Program-made: the position numbers and the translations under genes
Shown here: piece by piece, positions 59,992-64,000 of the stretch
Position numbering within the stretch: the first letter of the stretch is position 1
Layout of the letters: every line of letters begins with the position of its first letter
Source of the DNA: Camarhynchus parvulus
Taxonomy: Eukaryota > Chordata > Aves > Passeriformes > Thraupidae
Direction: 5' to 3'
NCBI RefSeq assembly: GCF_901933205.1
Contig: NC_044573.1
Span: 86,634,546 to 86,698,545, forward strand
DNA: 64,000 nt
Notes under the pieces: generated by a model
Told to the model about the DNA's origin: nothing
Seen by the model: the letters and a program-made list of their open reading frames with translations, nothing else
The model's database searches: none

Positions 59992-62795
59992 GGATGTTAA
60001 GCTTTGAAGTAAAAGATTATTCATGACTGGCAGGTAGGGTATTTCGAAAGTTCCCTACATGGCAGATGAAAAAAATCTTTCCTCTGCTATACACAGTTTT
60101 TATTCTTCCCCTGAAAATACACAGATGGTCTCCTACTTGGACATGATTTCAAAATCCTGAGGATTCAACAAAAGATCACAGAAATAGAATGATTTGTAGT
60201 ATCCCCACCATTCACAGTTTCCCCTCCCCCTCCACTCCCTTTTTTTAAAGACAATTGCACAATCTGTGATGCAAGGAAGTAGCATAGCTTTATTTTAGCT
60301 TCAGAAACTTTTGATGTGGGGAGGGGTGAATTTCTTTAGATGGGAAGGATATTCTGATGCTGATGACTGATGAGTCTGGTTTACCCCCAAGCTGCAAGCA
60401 GGCTGAATGGATCTGTGGAACGTTACTACTGAAAGGGAATTACCAGGTAAGCAGAGATATTTTCCTCTTAACATTTGCAGCTAGCAGGTAGAGTGCTGAA
60501 ATAGGCGTTTCATTATGAAAGTGAACATAATGAAAAGAGCAGAACAAATGTTGCTCTGCTTTAGGAGCATTGTTTTGCAGAAAGATTTGTTACAGGCATG
60601 CTTTTCAACAGTCATGGAACCACAAGTACCCAGAGAGTTCGTGTTAGTCACTGGGGGGATGGTTTTGCATATATATGTTTAATTCTAGAGGTTTCAAGGT
60701 TTTCAGCAGCTTCTGAAACAGAATCTCTAATGTTTATCATGGAAGAAGTAGCTGGAGAATAAAGGATCTTCAAAGGCAAGGGTGATCTGCTCAGTACAGA
60801 TGGTCCAGAAGCAGATCAGAATGGCATACTAATCCTTAGAATGGATTCTTGGGCCAGTCCGTGCCTGTGTTTTTCTTAGTGTATGCCTGGATGTTTCAAG
60901 TGTAGATTATGCATCTGGTACCATCACACAGAATGGAAAATGTCCTTAAAATTGTGTGGAACAAGACAATTCAGTTCTCTTTTCAGGTTTAGCATAATAA
61001 TGTCTCATTAACATAGAGTCTTACATGATAGGACAGCAGTGATGTGGAAGCTTATCTCACAAATACGTAGAAGGAGGACTATATGTAGGTGGTCTGGCTA
61101 GGCTGATATAAATAGTATTAAGAACTCCTACTGTGGCTTAACTGAATTTAGCATGGCAAGAAATATTTACAGAGTTTGAGTAGGTAGAGCATTCAGTGTT
61201 AATCACAGCTGGTTGGTAAATGACAAAACTGAATGTTAAGAACTCGGAAGTTTATTTCAGGAACACTAGCAATGTAATAGTGAATGCAGTGCCATCTGGC
61301 CTTTAAATAAGAGATGTTGCATCCTTTATGTTGAACAAGAAAAAGACATTTAACATATCTTTAGCAGTATTTTTTAAAAGTAAAATAATTCCATTTTTAT
61401 TGAAGTCATTGAAGATTGATGTTGCCTAAGTGGACGATATTTTAAAAACAAAAATTTTGTTGTAATAGTGGGCTTAGCCTTCTCAATCCATTTCAGTAGT
61501 CTTGATAAGCAAGTAAGACCAATTTAGACTATCTCTGTAACACATGTAGAGAATTCCTTGGCCATAAAATGTAGAGCTTTATTTTTAAAATTTGGATGTG
61601 ACTTGTACTACCGGCCATCTATTGAGGCTTTCCCTCAGTTAGTGGCTGATAACAATTTCTGTCTTGTTTTTACTTGTGGAAGATGTGTAGCTCTTTATGA
61701 GCCACTTAATGGTATTGACAATTCAATTCAAGTAACTGACTATGCAAATGCACTTTTCTCTGACTTTCAGTCAGAGAGTCCTTGCTGTTAAAATTCAGGA
61801 TGACAAAATTGTCAACTTCACTTCTTTGGTCCCTATTTAAAATCAGTCTTTGGAAGGAGTATTTCCCCACCCTAATTTGTGTCCAATTCTCCCAGCTCTG
61901 TAGAAATTACAAATGTTAAGAACATAATCCATAATTTCAGATATTGTTAGAAGAGTTACTGCTAGGCTGCTGTTCTGCTTATCAAACTCTAGAAGTAGAC
62001 TGCTATGGCAAGCCTCATGCCTTTCCTGTCAATGTTATACAGTTAAACTTGAGAGTAAAGAATAATGTTTAATTTAGATACAAGTTATGTGAAGTTGCTT
62101 TGTCTCCAAAAAGGAGGAGAAGGGGGAAAACTTTCAAAGATATTTCTGGAAGAATAGTCTTTAACAATACTGGTGATGCAAAATTAACAATTTCATCAAA
62201 ACCAAATCTAGTTACTTTGCTTTCTAGTTGTTTTTCCAGCTTCTCTTGTATTCCAACGTAGAACCACAGGACTTCATGTGTGTGAAGATCAGCTTGTTTT
62301 GAAATAAGGAAGTGCCCTCAATTAGGAAATTATACTTCCTGTAATTTCTAACTCATCTAAGAATTTCTGGCATTCAGTACCTAAGAATTTGCATAGATCA
62401 CTCTCCCCTATTGCATGGTGTGGACAGAAGGTCTCTCAGTTCTGTCAGATTAGTTTTACAAAAGTTCATCAGTGCTCTTTTTTATCATTCACATTGTAAA
62501 ACAAGTTTCTATGAGCAAAAAGTAACCAAGGCAGGACTATTCTGCTACTTGTAGGTTCCCATATAATGGATATGAATTCTTATGTGGCCGATACTGCTTC
62601 TGTTGCATTGGAAATGTCATTACACCAAAATCCCACATGGAGCTGGTTGTTCAGGCACAGGGAAGATAGGTTGCTGCAGGTACAGTAGCTGGGTGAAGTG
62701 AGGCAGACTCAGGGAAGAACTGAAGTGGTAATTAACTCTGAAAATGGGTACATGCTACAGGAGCTCTTGAGACAATCCAACTTTAAGCAGCTAAT

Positions 62796-63260
62796 TTGAT
62801 AGAGTGGTTTGGGTTGGTTGGAAGGGACCTTCAGAGATCATCTAATCCACCCCTTCTGTTGTGGGCAGGAATGCCTCTCATTAGATATGGTTGCTCAAAG
62901 CCCTGTTCTGTCTGACTTTGGTTTCTAGGGAGGAGGCATCTGCAGCTCCTCAGTGTCCTGTTACAGTGTCTCACCGCCCTCATTGTAAAAAATTGCTTCT
63001 CCTGACTGAAGAATGCCGACTCTCTGAGCCTGTTCTCACAGGATAGGTGCTCCAGTCCTCTCATCATTTTTGTGGCCCTCCTCTCCAGCATACTGTGCCT
63101 TTCCTGTGCTGGGGCCCCTGGAGCTGGATGCAGTGCTCCAGGTGGGGTCTCAGCAGGGCAGAATAGAATCCCTTCCCTTGACCTGCTGGCCACACTGTTT
63201 TTTTATGCAGACCAGGATGATGTGGTTGATGTAGCCTTGGAAGTTTGGACATTTGGTCTT
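62796..63260 (-). mobile_element. CR1 LINE 3' end with ORF2 C-terminus
   Basis: Minus-strand copy in intron 4. The plus strand begins with 'gatagagtggtttgggttgg' and 'ttggaagggaccttcagaga', the CR1 3' tail in reverse complement. Further in, the minus strand encodes degraded ORF2 C-terminal motifs: ALLRPHLEHCIQLQGPQH, and RRATKMMRGLEHLSCENRLR, close to CR1 'RRATKMIRGLEHLSYEERLR'. Frame changes between them show it is a pseudogene-like, 5'-truncated copy. Confidence 0.85.
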
Positions 63261-64000
63261 TTCAGGGTCTGTGTGCAGTTGAGGAAAGAGTCACGAGAGG
63301 AGAAGAGAAAGAGGGTTTTTTTGGGAGTGATTTGTAACAGGAGCCTATCCCAAAGGTATATGCTGTCCCTTCAAATACTTAGAGTCTGAGTAAGTGGTAT
63401 TTTGAGAGCTAGCTAGTTATTGATTAACTCTGTCATTTTCCTGGAGAATAAAAGCTGCTAAACACCAGGCTCTCAGTGCATTGTTGATCTGCAGCTGGAA
63501 GCCTTGTGGGATGGGAGTAGCTTACTGCGATCCTGTCACATGAGTTTGTAGTCATCTAACTAGCCCCAGCTGTGTCTTGGGGCAGGGACATGTTACTGGT
63601 AGTTTTATTTGGCCAGTGGCAATGGGCTGGAATATATTTAAATATGTCTAGTTTAATGCATTTTTATGCCATTGTTAGACTACCACAGTTACCTTATGTC
63701 TTGGAATACCCTTAAATAGACAGAGAAACCATATTCTTTTTCTGCACAAAAAAAAGAGGACAGTAAATTGCCTAGTTTAGAGTCCTTTCCTTCCCAGTGT
63801 ACTGTCATGATGGATGTTTCAGTGTATGTGCTGTATACCCAGGCAGGTATAATACCAGTAATCTTCAGATGCTGGCCCAGTGAACTGAAATCTTCATCTC
63901 TTCCAGCTTTGCTTTCTTATTTCCCAAAGCCTGTGCTCTTGTTGTGCTGGCTCAGCTGTGTGCTGCTTTTGACACAAGGTGAAAAAGTGTAGCTTTTATT

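Noticed and set aside
61558..61791. 77-codon plus-strand frame, considered as an exon
   Set aside because: No LRR motif, no ATG start, no flanking splice sites that fit phase 2.

Overview
The window is vertebrate nuclear DNA, almost certainly from a bird. It combines a multi-exon LRR gene with GT-AG introns, a GC-rich CpG-island first exon in otherwise AT-leaning DNA, and interspersed repeats that I recognise almost entirely as CR1 LINEs. Their reverse-transcriptase fragments and 3' tails have the bird/reptile form. No bacterial, phage or organellar features are present, and I do not try to name the species.

One gene can be supported: the 5' part of LRRC1 (LANO, 'LAP and no PDZ'), on the plus strand. 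Its coding exons here are 22103-22261, 37422-37539, 51831-51909 and 55039-55128. They join in one frame into residues 1-148 plus two bases of codon 149: a short N-terminal cap followed by the first leucine-rich repeats. The introns are about 15.2 kb, 14.3 kb, 3.1 kb and more than 8.8 kb, the last leaving the window. The full protein is about 520 residues in vertebrates, so roughly three quarters of the coding sequence lies to the right.

Layout: 1-20920 is intergenic, with two CR1 fragments (about 1000-1920 and 9829-9950) and a 175-bp T/G-rich tract (12561-12735). 20925-21005 is a small GC-rich patch, followed by an AT-rich spacer. 21240-22400 is the CpG island with promoter, 5' UTR and exon 1. 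From 22262 onwards everything except the three small exons is intron. It carries CR1 copies near 28540-29690 (+), 48565-49640 (-), 50482-50705 (+), 53819-53910 (-), 55925-56225 (-, old) and 62796-63260 (-).

I found no novel biological system. The observations most worth a second look are: oppositely oriented CR1 tails flanking small LRRC1 exons (possible intronic dsRNA or circular-RNA formation); a frame-neutral exon 4 behind a weak acceptor; upstream ORFs in the CpG-island leader, one overlapping the LRRC1 start; and two CR1 copies that have lost the catalytic segment of the reverse transcriptase by internal deletion. Most open frames elsewhere are short chance frames or fall inside repeats.
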